From: CAVDHB01 sp963608705
GTDB lineage: Bacteria > Bacteroidota > Bacteroidia > Bacteroidales > Bacteroidaceae
Assembly (NCBI GenBank): GCA_963608705.1
Contig: CAVDHB010000051.1
Coordinates: 1-64,000 of the forward strand
Direction of reading: 5' to 3'
Length of the DNA: 64,000 bases
Shown: piece after piece, positions 33,946 through 42,295 of the stretch
Numbering within the stretch: the stretch's first letter is position 1
Layout: each line of letters begins with the position of its first letter
Position numbers and translations under genes: made by a program
The notes under the pieces: model-generated
The model's input: the letters and a program-made list of their open reading frames with translations, nothing else
The model's database searches: none
What the model was told of the DNA's origin: nothing

Positions 33946-34020
33946 TCGGGATGACAAGATTCGAACTTGCGACAACACGCCCCCCAGACGTGTACTCTAA
34001 CCGGGCTGAGCTACATCCCG
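33946..34020 (-). tRNA. tRNA-Pro (anticodon GGG)
   Basis: The minus strand folds into a full cloverleaf. The acceptor arms CGGGATG and CATCCCG pair, the D-arm reads GCTCAG..., the anticodon stem CACGT pairs with GCGTG, and the 7-base loop CTGGGGG gives anticodon GGG (proline). The T-arm contains TTCGAAT. The discriminator is A at 33946. CC follows but the next base is T, so the CCA end is not encoded. It has its own promoter and terminator. Confidence 0.95.
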
Positions 34021-34068
34021 CTCTTGCTAACATGAAGTACTTGAGAGTACCTTTCTGTTTTCGGTGTG

Positions 34069-34100
34069 CAAAGGTAGGGGATTTGAGTGAACCAGCCAAA
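34069..34100 (-). promoter_or_regulatory. Promoter of tRNA-Pro
   Basis: On the minus strand TTTG (34097-34100), a 20-bp spacer and TACCTTTG (34069-34076) give a perfect Bacteroidota promoter match, 49 bp before the tRNA. Confidence 0.85.
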
Positions 34101-34185
34101 TTTTTTCGTGCTTTTTTTCGATTTACTTAGGAGATAAGGCTTCTTTGTCTGTGGAAAACCGTACTTTCGCGGGAAACTTTATAGT

Positions 34186-35238
34186 ATGTATGTAATAGTA
34201 GATGACAAAATCCCTTATATAAGGGAAACGATAAAAGCTTTGGCTGACAGAGTAGAGTTTATGTCTGGCAAAGAAATGACAAAAGAGAGGGTGAAAGATG
34301 CGGATGCGTTGATAATACGCACGCGTACGCATTGTGACCGTGAGCTGTTGGAGGATTCTCATGTGCGTTTCATAGCCTCCGCCACCATGGGATTTGACCA
34401 TATTGACACCGATTATTGCGAGAAAAAGGGTATTAAGTGGACGAATTGCCCGGGATGTAATGCCTCTTCGGTGGGACAATATGACCGCACAGTGCTTTAC
34501 CGTATGGCGAAAGACGGGAAGCTGCGTCTGAAAGATACGGTCTTGGGAATTGTCGGCGTAGGAAACGCCGGGTCGGCAGTAGCCAGAGAAGCGGAGAAAT
34601 TGGGATTGAAAGATATTCTGTTCAACGATCCGCCTCGTCAGGAAACGGGTAAACCTGGAGAGGGGACTGTGTGCGCTTACTCTGTGCTGCGGTGGAGCAG
34701 TTTAAAGGAACTTGCGGAGTGTTGTGATGTCATCGCTTTTCATACACCTTTATTATATAAGGGGGAGCATCCCACTTTTCATTTGGCAGATGAAGCCTTT
34801 TTCCGTAGTCTTCGGAAACATCCTGTGATTTTGAACGCCGGAAGAGGAGGTGTGGTGGATGAAGACGCGCTCTTGAGAAGTATGGATGAAGGGCTGGTGT
34901 CGGACGCCGTGATAGACACTTGGGAGAAAGAACCTTCCATCAACCGTGAACTTTTAGACAGGGTGTATATGGGAACCCCTCATGTGGCGGGGTACAGTGC
35001 GGATGGCAAAGCCAACGCCACACGCATGGCTTTGGAGGCATTCTGCCGCTTCTTTGGCCTGAAGGCGAATATTCAAATTCATCCGCCGGTCATGACTGAG
35101 GCGGATTATTGGGACAAGGAGGACAGGGAGTTATGGCTGTACGACCCTATGAAGGACAGTGAACGGCTCAAATCAGCCCCCGGTCGATTTGAATATCTGC
35201 GAGGAAATTATCCGTTGAGACGGGAGAAAACGGAGTGA
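34186..35238 (+). CDS. pdxB: Erythronate-4-phosphate dehydrogenase PdxB
   Basis: The 350-residue protein has the D-isomer 2-hydroxyacid dehydrogenase plan. It opens MYVIVDDKIPYIRETI, has FIASATMGFDHID and GCNASSVGQY (about 65-103), the NAD-binding GIVGVGNAGSAVA (about 126-138), and VILNAGRGGVVDEDAL (about 222-237), HVAGYSADGKANAT with the catalytic His (about 266-279) and a PdxB-type dimerisation tail. PdxB oxidises 4-phosphoerythronate in the DXP-independent part of pyridoxal-phosphate synthesis. It is divergent from tRNA-Pro. Confidence 0.93.
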   Translation: MYVIVDDKIPYIRETIKALADRVEFMSGKEMTKERVKDADALIIRTRTHCDRELLEDSHVRFIASATMGFDHIDTDYCEKKGIKWTNCPGCNASSVGQYDRTVLYRMAKDGKLRLKDTVLGIVGVGNAGSAVAREAEKLGLKDILFNDPPRQETGKPGEGTVCAYSVLRWSSLKELAECCDVIAFHTPLLYKGEHPTFHLADEAFFRSLRKHPVILNAGRGGVVDEDALLRSMDEGLVSDAVIDTWEKEPSINRELLDRVYMGTPHVAGYSADGKANATRMALEAFCRFFGLKANIQIHPPVMTEADYWDKEDRELWLYDPMKDSERLKSAPGRFEYLRGNYPLRREKTE

Positions 35239-35305
35239 ATTGTGTCTTTTTATTGCACACAGCCCCGTGGAATGTGCGTAAATTAACATTCCTTTAAGGC
35301 AAATA

Positions 35306-35337
35306 CTTGCACAGGAAAAAGAAAAATCATTACTTTG
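35306..35337 (+). promoter_or_regulatory. Promoter of acpP-fabF-rnc
   Basis: CTTG (35306-35309), a 20-bp spacer and TTACTTTG (35330-35337) match the consensus with one deviation in each box. The leader to acpP is about 50 bases. Confidence 0.55.
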
Positions 35338-35388
35338 CAAGCCGTAAACTTAGATTATTAACTAACAAACAACTAAATAACAACAACT

Positions 35389-35628
35389 ATGGCTGAAGAT
35401 ATTGAAGCAAAAGTAAAGAGTATCATTGTGGATAAATTGGGCGTTGACGAGTCCGAAGTGAAGGCTGAAGCAAACTTCACAGATGACCTCGGTGCAGATT
35501 CTCTGGACACTGTAGAGCTGATTATGGAATTCGAAAAGCAGTTCGGTGTGAATATCCCTGACGATCAGGCAGAGAAAATCAGCACAGTAGGAGAAGCTAT
35601 CGACTACATCAAGGCTCATCTGGCTTAA
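35389..35628 (+). CDS. acpP: Acyl carrier protein
   Basis: The 79-residue acidic protein has the phosphopantetheine site GADSLD with Ser38, and the family helices (MEFEKQFGVNIPDDQAEKI). It carries growing acyl chains in type II fatty acid synthesis. It is directly upstream of fabF (26 bp), the classic order, and is probably co-transcribed with fabF and rnc. Confidence 0.98.
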   Translation: MAEDIEAKVKSIIVDKLGVDESEVKAEANFTDDLGADSLDTVELIMEFEKQFGVNIPDDQAEKISTVGEAIDYIKAHLA

Positions 35629-35654
35629 TTCGGAGGCGAACTCAACACTTGAAT

Positions 35655-36920
35655 ATGGAGTTAAAAAGAGTTGTAATCACAGGGCTGGGTGCCATAACCC
35701 CGCTGGGCAACACTGTCGAGGAAACATGGAAGAACATGGTCGATGGTGTGAGTGGTGCTGCGCCTATTACACACTTTGACTGTTCCAAATTTAAGACTCA
35801 CTTTGCTTGCGAAGTCAAGGGCTTTAAAGCCACTGACTATATAGACCGTAAGGAAGCCCGCAAGATGGACCTCTACTGCCAGTATGGAGTAGTGGCCGCC
35901 AACGAAGCTATCAAGGACAGCGGGTTGGATCTTGCATCGGAGGATTTGAACAAAATCGGCGTCGTGCTGGGTGTAGGCATTGGCGGTCTCCACACGTTCG
36001 AGGAGGAGGCTGGCTATTATGCGGTGCACGGAGAAGAGCAGGGACCGAAATATAATCCGTTCTTTATTCCGAAGATGATAGCGGACATCGCCAGCGGTTA
36101 TATCTCTATCATGCACGGTCTCCACGGACCGAATTACACGACCACTTCTGCTTGCGCGTCCTCCACAAACGCTCTGGCCGACGCGTTTAATTTGATTCGT
36201 TTAGGAAAAGCAAATGTGATTGTCAGCGGTGGTGCGGAAGCGGCTGTGTTCCCTGCGGGAGTAGGTGGATTCAATGCGATGCACGCACTCTCCACAAGAA
36301 ATGACGACCCTCAGCATGCCTCTCGTCCGTTCAGCGCAAGCCGCGACGGCTTCGTGATGGGTGAAGGTGCGGGATGTCTGATTTTGGAGGAATTGGAACA
36401 CGCAAAGGCTCGTGGTGCCAAGATTTACGCCGAAGTGGGCGGTGTGGGAATGTCTGCTGACGCCTATCACATCACTGCTTCTCATCCAGAAGGATTAGGC
36501 GCAAGACTGGTGATGCAGAACGCATTGGAAGATGCGGGCATGAAACCAGAGGACATTGACTACATCAATGTACACGGTACGTCCACACACGTGGGCGACA
36601 TCTCTGAGGCGAAAGCTATCAAGGATGTGTTCGGGGAACATGCTTACAAGTTGAATATCAGTTCCACGAAATCCATGACAGGACACATGCTTGGCGCTAC
36701 GGGTGCCGTGGAAGCGTTGGCCTGCGCATTGTCCGTGAAGAATGATATCGTGCCTCCCACTATCAATCATGAGGAAGGGGACGAGGATCCTGAAATAGAT
36801 TACAAGATGAATTATACATTCAACAAGGCTCAGCAACGTACCGTGCGTGCGGCACTTAGCAACACGTTCGGATTTGGTGGCCATAACGCATGTATCATTC
36901 TCAAGAAATACGCCGAATAA
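35655..36920 (+). CDS. fabF: 3-oxoacyl-ACP synthase II
   Basis: I choose ATG 35655 (MELKRVVITGLGAITPLG) over the TTG two codons upstream. The 421-residue ketosynthase has the full catalytic triad: C167 in TTSACASSTNA, H307 in NVHGTSTHVGD, and H344 in TGHMLGATGAVEA. It condenses malonyl-ACP with acyl-ACP in fatty acid elongation. Length and C-terminal NTFGFGGHNA are typical of FabF. The next gene begins 3 bp after the stop. Confidence 0.97.
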   Translation: MELKRVVITGLGAITPLGNTVEETWKNMVDGVSGAAPITHFDCSKFKTHFACEVKGFKATDYIDRKEARKMDLYCQYGVVAANEAIKDSGLDLASEDLNKIGVVLGVGIGGLHTFEEEAGYYAVHGEEQGPKYNPFFIPKMIADIASGYISIMHGLHGPNYTTTSACASSTNALADAFNLIRLGKANVIVSGGAEAAVFPAGVGGFNAMHALSTRNDDPQHASRPFSASRDGFVMGEGAGCLILEELEHAKARGAKIYAEVGGVGMSADAYHITASHPEGLGARLVMQNALEDAGMKPEDIDYINVHGTSTHVGDISEAKAIKDVFGEHAYKLNISSTKSMTGHMLGATGAVEALACALSVKNDIVPPTINHEEGDEDPEIDYKMNYTFNKAQQRTVRAALSNTFGFGGHNACIILKKYAE

Positions 36921-36923
36921 ACA

Positions 36924-37787
36924 GTGTTTCAAGTAAAGGATAATTGGTGGAGAATAAAACACCTCCTGTCGAGAGACAAGGCGTTTTATTCTTCACTTTT
37001 TCGTATTATGGGTTTTGTCCCTCACAGGCTGAATTACTACAAGGTGGCCATGTTGCACCGCTCTCTCGACATTCATGACAAGGAGAGCCATCAGGCATTG
37101 AACAATGAACGACTGGAGTATCTGGGCGACGCAGTGCTTGATGCGGTGGTGGGGGATATTGTGTTCCGTCGCTATCCCGACAAGCAGGAAGGATTCTTGA
37201 CCCAGGCTCGGAGCAAGCTGGTGAAAAGAGCCACATTGGGAAAAGTGGCCAATGATATGGGACTTCCCAATTTGATAAAAAGCAACGCTTCCAGCACTAT
37301 GCACAATTCCTATCTTGGCGGCAACGCCTTCGAGGCACTGGTGGGAGCTATCTACCTTGACCGGGGATATGCGTATTGTATGCGTTTCTTGGAACACCAG
37401 GTGCTGGGTAAGTATATCAACTTGGACGAGCTTTCCTACGAGGAGGTGAATTTCAAAAGTGAGCTGATTGAGTGGGGACAGAAGAACAAGGTGAACATTG
37501 GCTTCGAACTGTTGAACCAGACAAAAGACCAGACGCACAGTCCGCTGTTCCAAAGCAAGGTGCTGATAGAAAATCTCATCGCCGGCGGTGTGGGACAGGG
37601 CTATTCCAAGCGGGAAAGCCAGCAGAAAGCGGCGGAAAGGACGCTTCAGCGTATCACCAACGACCGCAAGTACAGGGCGAGAATCTTCCAGGTGAAACAG
37701 CAGCAGCGGCAAATGCGGCAGCGTAAACCTGCTAAAGAGGGCGGTGTGAAGGGTAATATGGACAAGACGGAGACAAAAAAAGAGTGA
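36924..37787 (+). CDS. rnc: Ribonuclease III
   Basis: A GTG start at 36924 (MFQVKDNWWRIKHLL) aligns with the N-terminal extension seen in other Bacteroidota RNases III; an ATG at 37008 is a less likely alternative. The catalytic signature NNERLEYLGDAVLD lies at about 61-74, the second acidic site GGNAFEALVGAIYLD at about 132-146, and a double-stranded-RNA-binding domain at about 172-245. The 287-residue protein ends in a basic tail. It processes rRNA and other structured RNAs. Its position after acpP-fabF is common in this phylum. Confidence 0.95.
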   Translation: MFQVKDNWWRIKHLLSRDKAFYSSLFRIMGFVPHRLNYYKVAMLHRSLDIHDKESHQALNNERLEYLGDAVLDAVVGDIVFRRYPDKQEGFLTQARSKLVKRATLGKVANDMGLPNLIKSNASSTMHNSYLGGNAFEALVGAIYLDRGYAYCMRFLEHQVLGKYINLDELSYEEVNFKSELIEWGQKNKVNIGFELLNQTKDQTHSPLFQSKVLIENLIAGGVGQGYSKRESQQKAAERTLQRITNDRKYRARIFQVKQQQRQMRQRKPAKEGGVKGNMDKTETKKE

Positions 37788-37815
37788 AATCCTTTTTTTT
37801 GTGTGTGGTTTATGC

Positions 37816-37823
37816 TATCTTTG
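37816..37823 (+). promoter_or_regulatory. -7 promoter box TATCTTTG
   Basis: TATCTTTG fits the consensus, and CTTT lies at the -33 position (37792-37795). It is 45 bp before the chosen start of the GH3-family gene, which argues against the longer frame. Confidence 0.55.
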
Positions 37824-37868
37824 CTTTGTGACAGTGCGGACATCGCACCACAAAGCAAAGATATTTTT

Positions 37869-39380
37869 ATGTACAAGACTGATTTATTACGACCTTTCTT
37901 CAAATCACGCCAGAAGGCGATGGAACGTTATGCGGGCTACACACGCCAGTTGCAATTGCAAACCATGTGTCGGCTTGTGCAGGCAGGAGAGTTGACGGAA
38001 TGGGGATTCAAACATAAATTCGACGGAATACGTACATACGAGGATTTCGCCAGGCAAATGCCTATTAGTACCTATGAGGACTTGAAGGGCTATATCGACC
38101 GTATGCGCCATGGGGAGAAAGACATTCTTTGGCCTGGCAAGGTGAGATGGTATGCCAAATCTTCTGGTACGACCAGTGACAAGAGCAAGTTCATACCTGT
38201 AAGTGAGGACGGACTCCACCGTATTCATTACATGGGAGGGAAGGATTGTGTGGCTCGCTATTTGCAGCTCAATCCGAAGAGCCGCTTTTTTGACGGAAAA
38301 GGGTTGATTTTAGGAGGAAGTCATGCGCCTAACTGTAACTTGCCTCATAGTCTTGTGGGAGATTTGAGTGCCATTCTGATAGAGAATATCAGTCCGTTGG
38401 TGAATCTCATCCGGGTACCTAAGAAGGAGACTGCTCTTTTGGCGGACTTCGAGGTGAAGCGGGACCGTATCGTAAGGGAGACCATTGGACAACGGGTGAC
38501 GAACCTGTCGGGTGTGCCTTCATGGATGCTGTCCGTGTTGAAACGGGTGCTGGAGATTACGGGGAAGAAATCCCTTGACGAGGTATGGCCAGACTTGGAG
38601 GTCTTCTTTCATGGAGGAGTGGCTTTCACACCTTACCGCACCCAATATAAGGAGTTGATACAGAACCCGGAGATGCACTACATGGAGACGTATAACGCCA
38701 GTGAGGGATTCTTCGGTTTGCAGTCAGATCTTTCCGATCCAGCCATGCTTTTGATGGTGGACTATGACGTGTTCTATGAGTTCATCCCCTTGGAGGAAGT
38801 AGGCAAGGAACATCCCGAAGTCGTGCCGCTCACAGGCGTGCAAATAGGCAAGAATTACGCAGTGGTCATCTCCACTTCCTGCGGCCTTTGGCGTTACATG
38901 ATTGGCGACACGGTGCGGTTCACCCAGAGAGACCCTTATAAATTTGTCATCACGGGACGTACCAAGCAATTTATCAACGCCTTTGGCGAGGAACTGATTG
39001 TGGACAACGCCGAAAAGGGATTGGCGGAGGCTTGCCGTGAGACGGGAACGCAAGTCAGTGAGTATACGGCCGCTCCGGTCTTCATGGACTCCGATGCACG
39101 TTGTCGGCATCAGTGGCTGGTGGAGTTTGCCGTGCCTCCAAAGAGCGTAGAAGAATTTGCGCAAAGACTGGACATGGCGTTGCAGACGGTCAATTCCGAC
39201 TACGAGGCCAAACGCCGCAAGAATATCACGCTTCAACCGCTGGAATTGATAGTGGCTCGGCAGGGTCTTTTTGACGACTGGCTGAAAGCGAAAGGCAAGT
39301 TGGGCGGGCAACACAAGATTCCGAGACTGAGTAATAATCGAAAATATATGGATGAACTACTGGCTTTGAACAATCAATGA
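37869..39380 (+). CDS. GH3-family acyl-adenylating enzyme
   Basis: I place the start at ATG 37869 (MYKTDLLRPFFKSRQ), behind a promoter box. The 503-residue protein belongs to the GH3 (auxin-responsive promoter) superfamily, a branch of the ANL adenylating enzymes. It shows the phosphate-binding loop AKSSGTTSDKSKFIP (about 98-112), the YNASEGFFG motif (about 277-285), and YMIGDTVRF (about 345-353). Plant GH3 enzymes join amino acids to hormones, while the bacterial substrates are unknown. Its stop overlaps the start of the next gene by 4 bp. Confidence 0.85.
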   Translation: MYKTDLLRPFFKSRQKAMERYAGYTRQLQLQTMCRLVQAGELTEWGFKHKFDGIRTYEDFARQMPISTYEDLKGYIDRMRHGEKDILWPGKVRWYAKSSGTTSDKSKFIPVSEDGLHRIHYMGGKDCVARYLQLNPKSRFFDGKGLILGGSHAPNCNLPHSLVGDLSAILIENISPLVNLIRVPKKETALLADFEVKRDRIVRETIGQRVTNLSGVPSWMLSVLKRVLEITGKKSLDEVWPDLEVFFHGGVAFTPYRTQYKELIQNPEMHYMETYNASEGFFGLQSDLSDPAMLLMVDYDVFYEFIPLEEVGKEHPEVVPLTGVQIGKNYAVVISTSCGLWRYMIGDTVRFTQRDPYKFVITGRTKQFINAFGEELIVDNAEKGLAEACRETGTQVSEYTAAPVFMDSDARCRHQWLVEFAVPPKSVEEFAQRLDMALQTVNSDYEAKRRKNITLQPLELIVARQGLFDDWLKAKGKLGGQHKIPRLSNNRKYMDELLALNNQ

Positions 39381-41299
39381 AAAGATATACCTTCCTTTTT
39401 CTGCTTGTGGCGGGATTTGTCGCCTTTATCGTCTCTTGTGCTTCTCCGGGCAGTCCCGACGGGGGTGCATACGACGAGACACCTCCGAAACTGGTGAAGA
39501 CCACACCGGTTGAAGGGGCTGTGAATGCCAAGCACAAGAAGATTGTGCTGGTGTTTGACGAGTTTGTCAAGATGGAGAACGCCAATGAGAAGGTCATTGT
39601 GTCTCCGCCGCAGCTCATGGAGCCGGAAATTGAGGCATACGGCAAAAAGGTGACAGTGAACCTGCAAGATTCCTTGAAGTCCAACACTACCTATACGATT
39701 GATTTCTCAGACGCTATCGAGGATAACAACGAGGGTAATCCGTTGGGGAATTACGCTTACACGTTTTCTACCGGGGCGACTATTGATACTATGGAAGTGT
39801 CGGGTACCGTGTTGAATGCGGAGAATCTGGAACCTATAAAGGGTATCTTGGTGGGATTGCATTCCAACATGAATGACACGGCGTTTCAGAAAACGACCTT
39901 CGACCGTGTGGCTCGTACGGACAGCCGGGGGCATTTCGTCATCCGGGGTATCAAGAAGGGCAATTACCGTATCTATGCCTTGCAGGATGCAGACCAGGAC
40001 TTCCGCTTCAACCAGCAGTCGGAGATGCTTGCGTTCAGCCATGACACCATCTCTCCTTACGGGAAGCCGGATGTGCGTCAGGATACCTCTTGGGTGGACT
40101 CTTTGCATTATGACTCGGTAATGCAGGTGAAGTACACGCATTATTTCCCGGATAATATTGTGCTGAGGGCTTTTCGGGAGCAAAACACAACCCGCTACTT
40201 GGTACGCAATACCCGGCCATCTCATAATTTCTTCACCCTTGTGTTCTCCACTTGGAGCGATTCGTTGCCCGTCATCCACGGACTTAATTTCAACGAGCGC
40301 AACGCTTTCTTTGTGGACAAACCGAAGGCGGACCGGGACTCCATTACCTATTGGATACGTGATTCTTTGTTATATCAGAAGGATTCGCTCAACTTTACCC
40401 TCTCTTATCTGCATACGGATTCACTGGGCAAACTTGTGCCACAGACGGACACGTTGCTGCTTGTGCCGAGGGTGAAATGGGAGCGAGTGGTGAAAATGCA
40501 GCAGGAGAAAGTAAAGGACTGGCAGAAAGCACAGCGGAAAAAGCGCAAGGATGGTTTGACGGTAGATTCTGTAATGCCGCCAGAGCCGTTGGAGTTTGAG
40601 GCGAAGAATACGGGGTCTTCCGACCCAGACAAGAATCCGCTGTTCTTATTTAAGGAGCCAGTCTTGAAGATAGACACTTCCAAGATTCATCTTTCCTTAA
40701 AGGTCGATACACTCTATCATCCCGCCCGCTATGTGCTGAGACAAAGATCGGACGACTTGAAGGCTTACGAGCTGTTCGGAGAGTGGAAGATGGAGCAGGA
40801 GTATAAGATAAAAGTGGACTCGGCGGCTTTCGTAAGTCTGTATGGAAAGGTGAACAAGCCGTTTGAGGCGGCATTGAGCATCAAGAAACCAGCGGACTAT
40901 GCCACCTTGTACCTGACGGTTACAGGGGCTGACTCGTGTGCCTGGGTGCAGCTGCTTGACAAGTCTGACCAAGTGGTGAAGGAGCAGGCTGCCTACGGAG
41001 GAAAGGCTGACTTCTACTATCTCTCGCCGGGTGAGTATTATATGCGTCTTTTCATGGACGCAAACCATAATGGCCGGTGGGATACGGGTGATTTCCGCAA
41101 GGGACTTCAGCCGGAGACTGTCTACTATTATCCCGGTGTGCTGAAACTGAAGTCTGATTGGGAGTTCGACCAGACATGGGATGTCACTTCCAAGCCCGTG
41201 GAGAAGCAGAAACCTATGGAGATAACCAAGCAGAAGCCGGAGGCGGAAAAGACTATTCGTAACCGAAACGCTGAACGGCTGCGCAACTTACGCAGATAA
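39377..41299 (+). CDS. Lipoprotein with Ig-like (Big_5/SbsA) domain
   Basis: The 640-residue product opens with a lipoprotein signal peptide (lipobox VSCAS near Cys21), then PGSPDGGAYDETPPKLV, the usual entry to an SbsA-type Ig-like domain (about 30-130, with IVLVFDEFVKMEN and YTIDFSDAIEDNNEGNP). A carboxypeptidase-regulatory-like repeat follows (about 135-210, VSGTVLNAENLEPIKGILVG and YRIYALQDADQD), and a second such feature (YYMRLFMDANHNGRWDTGD) is near the C-terminus. It is an outer-membrane lipoprotein of unknown role, co-transcribed with the GH3-family gene. Confidence 0.8.
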   Translation: MKRYTFLFLLVAGFVAFIVSCASPGSPDGGAYDETPPKLVKTTPVEGAVNAKHKKIVLVFDEFVKMENANEKVIVSPPQLMEPEIEAYGKKVTVNLQDSLKSNTTYTIDFSDAIEDNNEGNPLGNYAYTFSTGATIDTMEVSGTVLNAENLEPIKGILVGLHSNMNDTAFQKTTFDRVARTDSRGHFVIRGIKKGNYRIYALQDADQDFRFNQQSEMLAFSHDTISPYGKPDVRQDTSWVDSLHYDSVMQVKYTHYFPDNIVLRAFREQNTTRYLVRNTRPSHNFFTLVFSTWSDSLPVIHGLNFNERNAFFVDKPKADRDSITYWIRDSLLYQKDSLNFTLSYLHTDSLGKLVPQTDTLLLVPRVKWERVVKMQQEKVKDWQKAQRKKRKDGLTVDSVMPPEPLEFEAKNTGSSDPDKNPLFLFKEPVLKIDTSKIHLSLKVDTLYHPARYVLRQRSDDLKAYELFGEWKMEQEYKIKVDSAAFVSLYGKVNKPFEAALSIKKPADYATLYLTVTGADSCAWVQLLDKSDQVVKEQAAYGGKADFYYLSPGEYYMRLFMDANHNGRWDTGDFRKGLQPETVYYYPGVLKLKSDWEFDQTWDVTSKPVEKQKPMEITKQKPEAEKTIRNRNAERLRNLRR

Positions 41300-41305
41300 A
41301 ACAAG

Positions 41306-42118
41306 ATGCCTATGAAATACTTTTTGACTTTTCTGATGTGGATAGGACTGCTGTGCGCCTCTCACGCACAGTGTCCTGAGACCAACCGTGCCTTTAAGGC
41401 AGGAGAGGACTTGGTGTTTGATATGTACTTCAACTGGAAGTTCATCTGGATAAAGTGTGGCACGTCACGCATGAACACCGTCAATGCCGATTATCATGGG
41501 CAGAAGGCCATGCGTACCTATCTTTACTCTACGGGAAACAAACGGGCTGACCGTTTCTTTAAGCTGCGCAACACGCTGACAAGTTATTACACTCCGCAAT
41601 TGGTGCCGCTTTATTTTAAAAAAGCGTCCACAGAGGGAAAACGCTACACGGAGGATGAAATCTGGTATGTCTACCGTGATGGAGGCATCTTCCTTCGTCA
41701 GCGATTCCGCAACCACAAGGGGCAAGTGTCCATCAAGCATACGCAGTGCCAGCGTTGTCCCTATGACATGATGAGCATGCTCTTTAGGGCGCGGTCTTTT
41801 AATCCTGCGGGATGGAAAGTGGGGCATCGTATCGTGTTCCCTATGGCCACAGGAAAGAAAGTGGAAAACCAGACGATTATCTATCGGGGGAAGAAAGTCA
41901 TAAAGGCGAATGACAAGCGGAAATACCGTTGCCTTGTCTTTTCCTTTGTGGAGAAAAACAAGAAGGGAAAGGAAGAGGAGGTGATAACCTTTTATATCAC
42001 GGACGACCTGAACCATTTGCCTGTGAGGTTGGATATGTATCTGAACTTTGGCAGTGCGAAAGCCTTCTTGGTATCGGTGAAGGGCAACCGGCATCCCATT
42101 ACATCTGTGGTGAAATAA
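41306..42118 (+). CDS. DUF3108 secreted protein
   Basis: This 270-residue protein has a signal peptide (MKYFLTFLMWIGLLCASHA) and a DUF3108 beta-barrel-like domain (FKAGEDLVFDMYFNWKFIW, TSYYTPQLVPLYFKK, TFYITDDLNHLPVRLDMYL). DUF3108 proteins are exported and of unknown function. It is 6 bp downstream of the Ig-like lipoprotein gene, forming a three-gene operon with the GH3-family enzyme. Confidence 0.85.
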   Translation: MPMKYFLTFLMWIGLLCASHAQCPETNRAFKAGEDLVFDMYFNWKFIWIKCGTSRMNTVNADYHGQKAMRTYLYSTGNKRADRFFKLRNTLTSYYTPQLVPLYFKKASTEGKRYTEDEIWYVYRDGGIFLRQRFRNHKGQVSIKHTQCQRCPYDMMSMLFRARSFNPAGWKVGHRIVFPMATGKKVENQTIIYRGKKVIKANDKRKYRCLVFSFVEKNKKGKEEEVITFYITDDLNHLPVRLDMYLNFGSAKAFLVSVKGNRHPITSVVK

Positions 42119-42125
42119 GGGGGAT

Positions 42126-42208
42126 GTTTAATGTTTAGTGTTTAATGTTTAATTGGATGCGAACACGGTACACCAATTAAACATTAAACACTAAAAACTA
42201 AACACTAA
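42126..42208. repeat. AT-rich inverted repeat with 22-bp perfect arms
   Basis: The arm TTAGTGTTTAATGTTTAATT plus GG (about 42135-42156) is exactly complementary to CCAATTAAACATTAAACACT plus AA (about 42173-42194), around a 16-base loop. Further TTTAATG and ACTAAAC words extend both sides. It fills the gap after the DUF3108 gene. Confidence 0.8.
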
Positions 42209-42258
42209 TAAGGCGGAAGAAATATATGTATTCCCTTTTATAATTCGTTGGAAATAGG

Positions 42259-42266
42259 TATCTTCG
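42259..42266 (+). promoter_or_regulatory. -7 promoter box TATCTTCG
   Basis: TATCTTCG, with CTTT at the -33 position, precedes the Omp85-like gene by 29 bp. The same variant box occurs at the GH92 promoter. Confidence 0.5.
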
Positions 42267-42295
42267 CATGATTTATCCACTTAAAAGGTAAACCA

